DNA of 64,000 bases from Cryptomeria japonica (lineage: Eukaryota > Streptophyta > Pinopsida > Cupressales > Cupressaceae): contig NC_081409.1 of NCBI RefSeq assembly GCF_030272615.1, forward strand, positions 911,488,340 through 911,552,339, written 5' to 3'. The notes under the pieces were generated by a model, which saw only the letters and a list, made by a program, of their open reading frames with translations, searched no databases and had not been told where the DNA came from. Of this stretch, positions 24,285 to 37,914 are shown piece by piece (within the stretch, counting starts at the first letter, position 1; each line of letters begins with the position of its first letter). A program made the translations under genes and the position numbers.

Positions 24285-27200
24285 ATTGGTATTAGAGCAT
24301 TTCAGGTCCTCTTGTGTTTAAGCCTAATAGCTTGAGGAAAAGATCTAGGAGAACATGATGAAGAAAGAAGGTCCAAAGTTCAATAGGGAAAACTATAGAA
24401 TATGAAGTGATAGGATGAAGATCTATATCAAGAGCTTAGGAAGTCAATATTGGGAACATGTTGTTACTAAAAAAAACTTGCCTAGTGGGTTTCTGACAGA
24501 TGATCAAAAGAAGGAGCAATAGGAGAACAATCAAGCATTGGAGGCCATCATCGGTTCCTTGTCCGATTCAGAATATGTTGATGTTCATGGATTGGAGACT
24601 GCATATGAAGTATGGAAGAAAATGGAAGATATCTATAGCGGTGATGAGCATGTTAAGATTGTCAAGGAAGAGAGTCTGAGAGGTAAATTTGATGATATGC
24701 AGATGGTTGAAGGAGAAAACATCCAATAGTATGGTCAGAGGATCAAGGAGATAGTCAGAGAAATCAAAAGTGTTGGAGGTATAGTGGAGGATACCACTGT
24801 GGTTAGCAAGGTGTTGAGAACCCTTCTACCGATCTACGCTATCTGAGTTGCAGCCATTCAGGAACTCAAGTCTATCGATAAAACAAAGGTAACTCTTGAC
24901 TCTATCATTGGTAAATTAACTGCATTTGAATTAAATGGTTTTGATGGAAGTGTTCAGAGATCAGAATCTGCATTTAGAGCCTCAGTCTCAACCCCACTGG
25001 TAAGGAAAATCAGAGAAGTGAGCTACAGTCATGAATCTAGATCCAATAGAGAGGTAGATGATGAAGATAGTTTGATTGAGCTTGAAGCATTGTTGGCCAA
25101 GCGGTTACCCAAAGGTACTGGTAAGTACAGAGGTAAATTACCATTGAAGTTTTTTGCATGTAACCGGATTGGACATATTGCTGCTAACTGTCCAAATGGA
25201 GATAATGAGCTACAATCATGAATCTATCTCCAACAGAGAGGTAGATGATGAAGATAGTCTGATTGAGCTTGAAGCATTGTTGGACAAGCGGTTACCCAGA
25301 GGTACCGGTAAGTATAGAGGTAAATTACCATTGAAGTGTTTTGCATGTAATTGGATTGGACATATTGCTGTTAACTGTCCAAATGGAGATAATGAGCAAA
25401 AACGTGAGAAGTATAGGAAGTATAAAGCCAAAGGTAAAAGAGATTATCTCATTGCAGTGGATGGAGGAATTACAGATGAAGAATCCGAGGAAGATGCAAA
25501 TGAGGACATTGTCTTTGTTTCTATTAAAGAAGAGATATCAGATCAGAAGGCATTGGTCTCTCACATAGATAGTTCAGATGACTGGATTATAGATAGTGGT
25601 TGTTCACACCACATGATCAGTGACCAGAGTAAGTCTCTTACTTTGAGGGAATTTGATGGAGGTGTTGTCAGATTTGGGAATGACTCACCCTGTATGGTGA
25701 AAGGGAAAGGATCCATCTCTCGGAATGGTAAGAGTAATGCATATGATGTCTACTGGGTTGAAGGATTGAAACACAATCTTTTGAGTGTTGCTGAACTCAA
25801 TGACAAAGGTTGCCCACTGTAATTCATGAATGGAGTCTGCGAGATTTATGGAAGCAAAGGTGAACTGATTGCAACCGGCAAACAGACCAGAGGTAACTTG
25901 TTTCATTTAAAATCTAAATTCAACAGTTGTTTAATTGCAAAAGTAGAAGATAGTTGGCTTTGGCATCAGAGGTTTTTTCATGTAAATTTTGATAACATTG
26001 TAAGAGTCAGTAAGTCCAAATCAGTAAGAGATTTGCCATAGTTGGACAAACCGGTGAATGCTTTGTGCAAGGAATGTTAGTTAGGGAAAATGACATCCTC
26101 AACCTTCAAGAGAAAATCTTTCTCATCTAAACATTTGCTAGATTTGGTTCATACCGACCTTTGTGGACCAATGAGAACTAGGAGTATTCAAGGTGATTGG
26201 TACTTCATAATATTTACCGATGATTGCTCAAGAATGATGTGGGTCACGTTCTTGAAAGACAAGATAGAAGAATTTAGCAAGTTTAAGGTATTTAGAGCCT
26301 TAGTTGAAAATTAAAGTGGAAAGAAGATAAAGTGCTTAAGAACTGATCAAGGTGGTGAATTTACTTCAGAGGAATTCACTAGATACTATGAAAACAATGG
26401 AATTAAGAGGCAACTTTTTGCACCTAGGACACCACAACAGAATGGTATTGCACAAAGGAACAACCGGTCAGTCGTTGAAGCTGCTAGGACTATGCTAATT
26501 CAAGGAGGTAAAGCTAAGACATTCTAGAGAGAAGTTGTCAGCACAGCTATTTACACAATGAATCGGATACTGGTTAAAAGAGGTGAGGACAAAACTCCCT
26601 ATGAGTATTGGTATGGTAGATCACCTAATGTCGGTTACTTTAAAAAATTTGGTAGTAGATGTTTTATCAAAAGAGGTGATTATATTGGTAAGTTTGATGC
26701 TAAGAGTGATTAAGGCATATTTCTTGGTTACTCCACCAAGAGAAAAGCTTACAAGTGTTACAACAACCGGACTAAGAAGATCATTGAAAGTGTAAATATT
26801 CGAGTTGATGAATTTCCTGAAAGTTCAAGTGAAACCAGCAAGGAGAAGGAAGAAGAAGAACCTTACACACTGTTTTGGGAACTGGAACTGGTGAAGCCAA
26901 AAGTTGGAGAATAGAACAGAGAAGGCCCAGTTCAACCAGAACAGGAAGGTCCAACAGAAGATGAAGAAAGTGAAGAAGAAGAAGAAGAAGAAGACGAACC
27001 TAGAAATCAAGATCATGTTATTCCGAGGTATGTTAGACTAGCCCTGATCATATTATTGGAGACAAGAATGCAGGTGTGCTATCTAGAACAAGGCTTAGAG
27101 AGAACTCTTGCAAAAGAAGCCTTTGGAGATGAAGATTGGATCAAGGCAATGGAAGAAGAACTTGACCAGATAGAAAAGAAAAATACATGGTCATTGGTAC

Positions 27201-28950
27201 CCAGATCGGAGAACAAGAATAATAGGTACAAAATGGGTATTTATAAGTAAACTGAACGAAGATGGAGTAGTGGTTAGGAATAAAGCCAGACTGGTATGCA
27301 AAGGATATGCACAAGAAGAAGGTGAAGACTATGGTGAGACATTTGCACTAGTTGCAAGATTGGAAGGAGTAAGGACTCTACTTGCATTTGCAGCATACAA
27401 AGGATTCAAAGTATATCACATAGATGTTAAGTCAACATTCCTAAATGGAATATTGGAAGAGGAAGTCTACATTGAACAGCCAAATAGTTATGCTTTAACT
27501 ATAGAAAAGGACATGGTGTGCAAATTACATAAGGCATTATATGGATTGAAGCAAGCACTAAGATCATGGTATGAAAGATTGCACTCACTTGGTAAAGATA
27601 GGTTTTCATAGAACCAGTGAAGACAGTAACATATATCTCAACACAGAAGGAGATAAGATACTAGTAAGTGAGGTATTTGTGGATGATATCATTTTTGGAG
27701 GAAATGATGATATGTGTCATGATTTTGCTAATGAAATGAAGAATGAGTTTGAGATGTCACTGGTAGGTGAGATAAAAAAATTCATAGGTCTACAAATCCA
27801 ATTGATGAAGGAAGGTATTTTCATCACACAATCCAAGTATGTGAAAGAAGTGTTGAAGACTTTTGGAATGGGAGACTGTAAACCAATTGGAACACAAATG
27901 GTTGTACGTTGTAAATTGTCTAAGGAAGATGATGCTGCATCAGTGGATGAAAAGGAGTACAGGTCCATGATAGGTAAACTACATTATGTTGTCCACAGCT
28001 GACCAGACATTGCTCATGCAGTAGGATTGGTTGGCAGATTTTAGAAAAGTCCGAAGGAGACACGCATGTTTGCAACCAAAAGAATTTTCAAGTATTTGAA
28101 AGGCACAATTGATTATGGATTATGGTATCCATATGAAGGAGACTTTGATATAAAAGTCTATACAGATGCAAATTGGGCAAGCAATATTGATGACAAGAAG
28201 AGTACAACTAGAGGAGCATTTTTTCTTGGAGGCAGACTAGTGTCTTGGAGAAGCAAGAAACAAAGTTGTATCTCTCAATCAACAACAGAAGCTGAATATG
28301 TTGCAGCTTATATGAATTGTACCCAGGCAATTTGGATGAAACACATTTTGGAAGGTTTCAAGTTGAAGATATCAGAACCGGTAATAATTTTCTGTGATAA
28401 CACAAGTTCTATAAACATATCTAAGAACCCAGTGTTGCATGCTAGAACAAAGCATATTGAGCTGAAGTATCATTTCCTAAGAGAGAAAGTGCAAAGTAAA
28501 GATATGTCACTAGAGCATGTATCTACAAAAGAACAGCTAGCAGATATCTTTACTAAACCTCTACCTGAGGCTACATTTGAGTATCTTAGAGGTAAGTTAG
28601 GGGTTGTACCCCTACATGAAGTCAATTAAGCAGATGGGGAAGCCATCAATTTCGGAGCCTATTGAAAATATTGAAGTAGGATTGGTGAAGAGTGGAGCTA
28701 CTCCACAAGGGGAGCAACTAGTTGCAGATCGGTGAAGCATGGAATGATTTACCTTCACTTTGGCATTGTTGTCAAAGGGGGAGAAGAACTGTATATGATT
28801 GATAGCCAGTTACCAACTGAAGACATAAAGATACAGTTGAAGGAGAGTATATGGGAAAAATGTAAACCAGGATTCATATACCTGTGTATGTGCTTTACAC
28901 TCAATCATCACAATGATATTTGTATTGCCATCAATGCCAAAGGGGAAGAT

Positions 28951-30349
28951 TGTTGGCATTGCATGAAGATTGCATTGATGAAGTATAGTGTTGTCATTGA
29001 TGTCAATAGTAATAGGTAATGAATTTGTATTGCAACTGGTAATGATGCAGAAATACAACCAGTAGTAAAGCAATGTAGGCAACCGATATTATTATTGAAG
29101 CAGAGAGATCAACCGGTAACCCTAACCAGTTGATAAGCAGAACCCTAACTGATGGAGCTTGGAGAATTGGTTGTGATGATCTATGATCGAATGGTGATCG
29201 GAGATGAAGATGCCACGTAAGCATGATGCACGTGATGAGTTTCAAAGTGGATTTGGCATGTAAAGATAACCATTTATCTTGGGAATGATCAAATGCATAG
29301 CATGAAGTGAAAAACACATGATGAGCTACAGGATCCAAAGTGCGGTGATTCAGGAGCGGTTGTAGTTGTATAGAACAATGTGTAGTTCATTACTATGCAA
29401 TCCAACGGTTATGATTGAACCGATATGTTTGTAATCTCTATGAGATTTGTAGGTTTTGTATTGTGTTACCGACCTATTATATTTGTTTTTAAGGTCGATG
29501 AGTTTTTTGTAATTGTGTTGGCAAATTTGGTTAAGTGTGGTAGTGATTGTTTCCGAACCAGAAGGTGTGTCTATAAAATGTTGTGAAGGCAGATAGGAGT
29601 AGAAAAGGATTTGATTAAGCAAGGAAGTGCTATTACCAAATCAACAAAGAACTTGTTGTTCTCTAACCATTAGAACAATTAAATCCCTTAACCGGGTAAG
29701 TTTTAACAGGCTTCTTGTTGAAATCCTCTAGCAAGGTGATCCATTAGCTTGGATTTGAAATCCTCCACCGAGATTACCTTTAACAGGGTATTGTAGTCAA
29801 TCCCTTAACCAGGTGGTCCTTAACCGGATCTGTTCTTAACTAGACATTATTGTATAAGCTTCTAACAAGCCTTGGCTCCTAATAGGGCGAACTTCAAAAG
29901 AGTTCAAAATACTTGTGGGTATTCATCCCCACCATGGTTTTTCCCATTTGGGTTTCTATGTGAAAAATCATTGTGTCAAGTGGTGAATGATTTTGTGGAT
30001 GTGTTTTGATATGGTTGATATGAATAACTGGTAAATCCACTTAGATATGTTTAGATGACCGGAAATGATCTGAAATGTGCTATTACTGATATTAGTGGAG
30101 TGGTTTAATGTTTTGGTTAAATGGTATTTGATTTTCAGATATGTTGCATTGTATCATTGATGTTTTGGTCAACCGGTAAAGTTTGACAGTGCAGTTGCAG
30201 TTTTGTATTTAGTGTCTAAACCAGTTAGTTTAGTGATTGGATTACGAGTTGAAAGTTTGTTTGGTGAAAGTTTAGAATATTTTCTATCTACTAATTCGCC
30301 TCCCCCTCTCAGTAGTTGATCGGATCCTTATAGTTTCATCATATTATCA
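28951..30349 (+). repeat. 3' LTR of copia D
   Basis: Aligns over its whole length with 22900-24284. It begins right after the polypurine tract and ends at the junction back into the LTR of E. Confidence 0.9.
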
Positions 30350-31776
30350 CAACCACCAGACCAATATAATGATTTACATAGCATAGTATGGTCCTAAATC
30401 AAATTCCCAAATGATCAACACCACTGGAAATCATGCCAAGATCAACCACAACATGCTACACCACCAGAAATACCGCATAACACGCAAATCATCACCGATT
30501 GATAGAAACCACAAAAAAATCACACAATGATCAATGCAGATCGCCAAGACAAATAGGACATGATTAGAAAACATCAGCAAGCATGTTAGAATCACCAAGA
30601 ATAGCTGCACCAACACCACTTCTCAAATCTTCATCGTTCAACATCTGAAAGCTCAAGATCACAACCAATTACCAATTGTTAAGAAGAAAGATAACTTGTG
30701 GAGTACCAAATCACATTCCATCTGAAATGAAGATACACAAGACCATCACAAACAATATCTGATGCAGCCATAACTGGTAAAAACCCTCAACAGAGTCAAC
30801 GGACTTATGCAAAAAGAGAGACACAATGAAAGCAACAAGAAAACAGAACAAATTCACATAAATAGATCATATTAAAGCCTTAGAACTTCTGGAAATCATT
30901 ATATTTTCATCAAAGAATATCCGATAATTAACTGATTACATGTAGGCTTCAAGCCAGATACAATCCAACCGAGACTCTAAGAATCAACCGGATCACAACA
31001 TGCGAATCTCAATCCTTATTCTAAGTTATACTTTCTCTACCCCTACAATGATTACATAATATCATATTTATACCCACCAGAACATATTCGGGTCGACCTC
31101 ATAAGATTACATTCACCAATGCAGGAAAATGAAATGTGTAATTAGATCGGCCCTAAGATTTAAGAAATCTTTCTGGAAAATAACAACCAAGTGATGCGGT
31201 TCAGCAGGAAGGTCGACCACACACCAAAGAACATCGAACAAGACCCAAGATGGATCCACACACCAAGAATCATGTTGCTAATAAAGCAAAACCAACTAGT
31301 AAGCACAAGAACTATCCTGGAACCCAGAAACAGTCAACTGGAAGCGATAAATGACCGAAAAAGAACCCAAACGAACTGGAAATCTGGAATCAAGCACATG
31401 AAACCATCTGGAAACCGAAAATAAGACCTGCCACGAAGAACAAGCAACTACCAGTACATATCGGTAAGAACACAGAAAACTGCACAAAGAACTAAACAAG
31501 AACAAAACTGAAAGGAAATATTTTTGGTTGATGCAAGATTGCTCATCGACTAGGGATGCTCCTGCATCAATATCCCAAAAGATCAGCACCAGATCTGTTC
31601 ACACCGGAGTATACCAGATGATATACCGAATTTTGAAAAACAACGATCAACAAACCAACACTACAAACCGGATCATAAGATCCTCCCAATCTGCAATCAC
31701 CAGAACAATACACAGGAATATATTGACATCAATGACAACATATCCTAGCAGCAACAATGCATGACAATATCCAACA
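30350..31776 (-). repeat. LTR of E, left copy, second segment
   Basis: Resumes the LTR after D (CAACCACCAGACCAATATAA, matching about 36868 onward) and ends ATATCCAACA at the polypurine tract. Together the two left segments make about 2.06 kb, against 1.28 kb for the right LTR, because a block of about 0.8 kb is present only on the left. Confidence 0.85.
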
Positions 31777-34700
31777 ATCTCCCCCTTTGGCATTGATGGC
31801 AACATATGGATGTGAAAAACAATCAATGCAAAGAAAAGAAGATATCTCTAGCAAACTCCCCCTAAGATCAAGACTTAGAAAGAAGTTTTCACATGATCTC
31901 TCTCCCCCTTTGATAGCAATGCCAAAGCTCTCAAAACAGAAAACCAAACAGAAACGTGAATCTCTCTCCCCAAAACATAGACTACTCCAGTAGAGGAGTA
32001 GCACCAACTCACCAATCTAGAAAAAAAAAAAATGCTCTGAAATCCACTGGATTGATATAACTCAATGCATCTAGTTCTCATCAGGAGGGGTGGATACCCC
32101 TAGCTTGTCTCTCAAATAGATAAATGTATCTGCAGGCAAAGTTTTAGTGAAAATATCAGCAATTTGTTCCTTTGTATATACATACTCCATCTTCACCTTC
32201 TCTTCATTGACTTGCTCTCTCATGTAATGATATTTGATTGACATATGTTTAGGCTTTGAATGTTGCACCAGATTCTTTGACGTGTTAGTAGTATTTGAAT
32301 TATCACAGTATATAACAGTAGGCTCATCATAAATAACCTTGATATCCTTCAACATTTGTTTCAGCCAAACTACCTGAGTGCAATTACTAGCAACAACAAT
32401 GTACTCAACTTCAGCAGTAGACAAAGACACTGAATCTTGTTTCTTGCTAGCCCATGAAGCCAATTTCTTACCCAAAAATAATGCTTCATCGATAGTGCTC
32501 TTTCGGTCATCAACACTAGCCCAATCAACATCAGTATAGGCACAAAGCATGAAATCATCATTCCTAAGATACCATAATACATAGTCTATAATTCCCTTCA
32601 GGTATCTGAATATCCTCTTCACAACAGTGACATGACTCTCTTTAGGATCAGCTTGATATCTAGTAACCATGCACACAACATGCATAATGTCTAGTCTAGT
32701 TTGTGTAAGATACAACAATCCACCAACCATAGATATGTACAAACTCTGATTAGCTTTAGGAGATTCATCATTCTTGGACAATTTACAACCAGTCACCATA
32801 GGAATTCCAACCGGTTTGGAGTCATCTAATCCAAACTTCTTCAACAATTCCTTCACATACTTAGTTTGAGATATGAATATACCTTTTCCAGTCTGTGCGA
32901 TTTGCAAACTTAAGAAAGATTCCATCTCACCAATCATGGACATCTCAAATTCTTTCTAAATATCACTGGCAAACTTCATGCTTAAGTTATCATCACCGCC
33001 AAAGATTATATCATCAACAAAGACTTCAACAATCAAGATATTATCATTTTCTATCTTAAAGTACAGATTATTGTCAGCAACACCTTTACTAAATCTCAAT
33101 TTCAACAAGTATTTATCTAGTCTAGCATACTAGGCTCTAGGAGCTTGTTTCAATCCATACAGAGCTTTATTCAATTTACATACCATGTCTCCATCATTCG
33201 ACAGTGAAAATCCATCAGGTTGTTCAATGTATACTTCTTCCTCAAGATCACCATTCAAAAAGGCATATTTGACATCCATCTGATATACCTTGAAATATTT
33301 ATACGCAGCATAAGCAAGCAACAGTCTAACAACTTCAAGTCTAGCAATCGGAGCAAAACTCTCCTCATAATCAATTCCTTCTTGTTGTGAGTACCCTTTG
33401 CAAACTAGTCTAGCTTTATTTATGACAAGTTCACCATCTTCATTTAATTTTTTTTTGAATACCCATTTAGTACCAATAACATTCATATCCTTAGGTCTAG
33501 GCACAAGTTCCCAAGTATTATTCTTTTCAATCTGATCTATTTCTTTAGCAGCTAACCTTCTTCTATTCATCACACCTTTATTCTTATCACCAATAATCTT
33601 ATTTTCAGAATGATTCAATCTTATATACCTCGGAGTCTTCTGATTGTTTTGGTTATCAGGTTCCTGCACTCCTTCACTAGCAACATCCGGATTCACAATC
33701 TCTACCAGATCATTCTGCTTAGGCTCTTCAGGTTGAATAGGTGTTAAAACAATATGTTGACCATCATCATAACCACATGCTCTGATCTCTTTCCCAAGGT
33801 TCTCATCCACCTTCACATTTGCACTCTCTATAATCTTTCTCAGTCTCTTATTGTAGCACTGGTAGGCCTTGCTCTTTGTTGAATATCCCAAGAAAATACC
33901 TTCATCACTTCTAGTATCAAACTTTCCTATGTCCTCATCTCTCTTGATATAACATTTTCTACCAAATAATTTGAAATATATCACAGTAGGAACATGACCA
34001 AACCAAAGCTCATAAGGGGTCTTACCGGTATCATCTTTTATGTGAACTCTGTTGAATGTGTGAAATGCAGTACTAATGGCTTCTCTCCAGTAAATCTTCA
34101 GGACATTTCCTTCAATCAACATAGTCCTTGTAGCATCCAAAACATTTATGTTCTTCCTCTCAACAACTCCATTCTGTTGAGGGGTTCTAGGAGCAAATAG
34201 TTGTCTTCTAATCCCATGCTTCTCACAGAATGAATTGAACTCACAAGAACAAAATTCTCCACCTCTATCAGATCTCAAACACCTCACCTTCAATCTAGAC
34301 TTAGTCTCAACCTTAGCGTTGAATATCTTGAATTTGTCAAATGCTTCTGATTTCTCCTTCAAAAAGACAACCCACATCATCCTTGAATAATCATCAATTA
34401 GCAACATAAAATATCTATCACCCTGCACACTTCTAACATTTGTAGGTCCACATAGGTCAATATGTACAAGATATTGCAGTCCTTCTGATGCATACTGTTT
34501 GCTTTTGAAAGAAATTCTTGTTTGCTTACCCAACTTACATTCCTTACATACCAGATTAGCAGGCTTAACAATATTAGGTATATCTATAACAACATGTGTA
34601 GAACAGATCTTAATCATTGAATCAAAATTCACATGACACATTCTCCTATTCCACAACCAACTCTCATCAATCTGAGCAATCAAACAACTTTTCTCACCAA

Positions 34701-36236
34701 CATTCAAATGAAAAATGTTACCTTCAGTCTTAGTTCCAGAAGCAATCTCTATACCGAAGGCATTCAAGATCTTGCATTTACCATCCTTGAATTATAGATC
34801 ATAACCCTTATCAACCATCTATCCAACACTCAGAATATTATGCTTCAAACCTTCAACATACAAGACATCATCAGTGTTATTCTTACCATCAAAAGAAATA
34901 GAACCTCTCTCACGGATTACACAGGCTTTCCCATCTCTAAATCTAACTATTCCACCATCATGTCTTTCCATACTCATAAATTTTCTTTTGTCACCGGTCA
35001 TATGATGTGAACAATCATTGTCAATTACCCATTCATCTTTCTCTTCAACTTTAGCAGCTAAAGCTTTCTCCTCAATAGTACAACTAGTGGAATCAACAGG
35101 TACAAGTCCATCTTCCTTAATGGCAAGGAATACAACTTCATCTCCTTCAGATTCTTTATCTGTAATACCTTCATCAATAACATAATACCAGTTCTTCTGA
35201 TTTCTAAACTTTTGGTTAGGCTTGTAAGACTTGTCATACCTATCATGCTAGCCATATCTATTATTCTTATCATGCTTATCAAAATTATCATGCCTTTCAT
35301 ACTTAGAGATTCTCTCTAGGCTTATAGAAGCAAAATGTCCTATCTTATAGCAAGAGAAACATTTCAAAGGCAACTTTCCATCATACTTACTGGCACCTTT
35401 AGGCAGTCTCCCAACAATCAGAGCTTCAAGTTCATCTAGCTCCCTTTCTTTCTCTTCCATCTCTCTTCTCTCTATTTCATATCTAGATATTCTGCACTCA
35501 TCGGGATCATATTTCTTCTTTCCGGATACAGATGCAAATGCTCTAAATGTTGTCTTAGACTTTCCATGTGATTCTCCAAATCCACTCAGCTCAAATGCAA
35601 CAAGCTTTCCAACCAATAAATCTCTTGTCACAGTAGTTACACTCCGGATCTCATCAATAGAAGCAACCTTTTTCTTATAGGCAGGAGGCAAAGATCTCAA
35701 CACCTTAGCAACAATTTCATCTTCCTCAATGGTTCCATCGACACATCTGATACCTAGGACAAGGTCATTCACCTTAGCCATAAAAGAATGTATGTTCTCA
35801 TCATCTCCCATCTTCAATGTCTCATACTTACCTTTTAAAATCTGCAACTTATCAACCTTCACTTGTTTATCACCTTCATACAACACCTCAAGCTTCACCT
35901 AGATCTCATGTGCGGTCTGAAGTCCCATCACATTAGTCATCTCATAATTAGTCAAGGCACTAAGCAATGCTTTCTTCACTCTAATAGTATGTTTTGCTTC
36001 CTTAACCTCATAAGTAGTAGAAGGTCCATTATGAGGAACAACATAGACATTCTTTGTAATCTTCCAATAATCTTCACCAAGATATTTCAAGTGCACTTCC
36101 ATCTGGTCCTTCCATATAGCATAGTTACTTCCATCAAATCTCGGATTGTCCTTCTTAAATATTACACCTTGAACTGCCATCCTAGATCTCCTCAAGTGAT
36201 TAAGCTTCTACCAGAGGATCTGGCTCTAATACCAAT

Positions 36237-37520
36237 TGTTAGCAGCAAGCAAGAAAGAAGACTGAGAGGGGGGGTGAATAAGTCTTCCCCAGAATAACAA
36301 ACAAAACACTAATTTGATAAACTGCAGTAATAAGACAGATAAGAAAATTAACAACACAACACACAACACCAAGATTTTGACATGGAAAACTCGGTTAAGG
36401 GAAAAACTACGGTGGGAACCTACCCACAGTAAGATGATACTCTGCAATAGTATGTGAAAATATTACAATGGGGAATGCACATGCATTCAGGCACACTGCC
36501 TAGAGCTCACTGCTCAAATGTAATGGCCCGAAAGGCTACAACCCTCAGGGAAGTCTCACTGACTTACAATAAGATTCACACTACAATCCAAAAGAAGTGA
36601 ACTGAAGAAATAGCATCTCCACATGCCTGATTACAGTTCCGGTTACGCACAAATGTATGCCCTGCAACACCAATCTCACCACAAAATCAACACCGAAGGA
36701 TAAATCACTTGTTCGCACATAAACCTCTTTCTGATAATGTAGACACAACATTGACACCCAAACTACATGACTATATCACCTATATATACAATTCATCAAC
36801 CTTGATAACAAGGTCTACTAAACCCTCAACCCTCAATTACAAAATTACATCACACAATACAAAGATCGACCACCAGACCAATATAATGATTTACATAGCA
36901 TAGCATGGTCCTAAATCAAATTCCCAAATGATCAACACCACCGTAAATCACGCCAAGATCAACCGCAACACGTTACACCACCGTAAATCACGCCAAGATC
37001 AACCGCAACACGTTACACCACCGGAAATACCGCATAACACGCAAATCATCACCGGTTGATATAATCCACCAAAAACTCACACAATGATCAATGCGGATCA
37101 CCAAGACAAATAGGACATATTAGAAAACACCAGCAAACATGTTAGAATCACCAGGAATAGCTGCACCAACACCACTTATCAAATCTTCATCGGTCAACAT
37201 CTGAAAGCTCAAGAACACAACCAATTACCGGCTATCATGAAGAAAGATAACTTGCAGAGTACCAAATCATGATCCATCTAAAATGAAGATACACAAGACC
37301 ATCACAAACAATATCCCAAAATCCTAGCACCAGATCTGATCACACCGGAGTGTACCGGAGGATATCTTGGATTTTGCAAAACAGTGATCAACAAACCAAC
37401 ACTACAAACTAGATCATAAGTTCCTCCTAATCTGCAATCACTGGAAAAATACACAGGAATATGTTGACATCAATGACAACAACATATCCTAGCAGCAACA
37501 ATGCATGACAATATCCAACA
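36237..37520 (-). repeat. LTR of E, right copy (5' LTR in element sense)
   Basis: Starts TGTTAGCAGC next to the primer site and ends ATATCCAACA followed by the TCTTC target duplication. Carries a local 40-bp tandem duplication at 36939-37018. Confidence 0.9.
36939..37018. repeat. 40-bp tandem duplication in the LTR of E
   Basis: The unit ACCGTAAATCACGCCAAGAT and onward occurs twice with no visible difference, at a 40-bp period. The left LTR has one unit only, so it arose after the element inserted, or it is an assembly effect. Confidence 0.8.
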
Positions 37521-37525
37521 TCTTC

Positions 37526-37914
37526 TAGAGCCCTTTCATGGCATATCACTCATCACCATAATAGATTACTAGAATTCTAACCATTAAAAGATGAAGCATC
37601 ACACATGAAGGAACAATCAATTACACTTCCATAACATCATCCATATTCACGATCATGTGAATGAGAAAAGTAAATATATAAATTAAAAGATAGGGGAGAT
37701 ATATTTAGTAGTTGGACATGATGTAAATTCCATAATCATGCATCTAGATGAGTGCATCATATATAAAATGCATAGACTAATAAAATAGTCTATTTTGATT
37801 ATCATATTCTTCTTTATCTAATGATTTGTATCCATATTGCTTCTACATTCACAATAAATCTATATCATCATCTAGAGCATTGTTCCCCACACCACTAAGG
37901 ATTTAGATAATTGG
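37526..37914. other. Spacer between elements E and F
   Basis: AT-rich sequence with no gene or repeat recognised. It is the pre-insertion DNA on the right side of E. Confidence 0.4.

Larger units (their letters stand above)
22900..30349 (+). mobile_element. Ty1/copia LTR retrotransposon D, nested in the LTR of E
   Basis: Plus-strand copia with both LTRs (22900-24284 and 28951-30349), TG..CA ends, and CAACT/CAACC flanks as target duplication. The primer site ATTGGTATTAGAGC follows the 5' LTR at 24285, and the polypurine tract AAAGGGGAAGAT precedes the 3' LTR. Internal order is gag (about 24355-25430, with the zinc-knuckle segment present as two tandem copies), protease (DSGCSHHM, about 25595), integrase (about 25860-26800), reverse transcriptase (27050-27750, FVDDIIFGG) and RNase H (28066-28629). 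Element B belongs to the same family. Broken in roughly ten places. The LTRs differ by several percent by eye. Confidence 0.92.
22263..37520 (-). mobile_element. Ty1/copia LTR retrotransposon E with nested element D
   Basis: Minus-strand copia bounded by a perfect 5-bp target duplication TCTTC (22258-22262 and 37521-37525). The right LTR (36237-37520) is followed inward by the tRNA-Met-type primer site (ATTGGTATTAGAGCC on the minus strand). The left LTR (22263-22899 plus 30350-31776) is interrupted by element D and is preceded inward by a polypurine tract (AAAGGGGGAGAT). Internal parts in element order are gag with a CFSCYKIGHFA knuckle (36195-35250), protease (about 35010), a long integrase-to-reverse-transcriptase frame (34767-33130), the VDDIIFGG site (about 32990) and RNase H (32943-32071). 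Broken in about five or six places. The LTRs differ by several percent by eye. It must be older than D. Confidence 0.9.
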
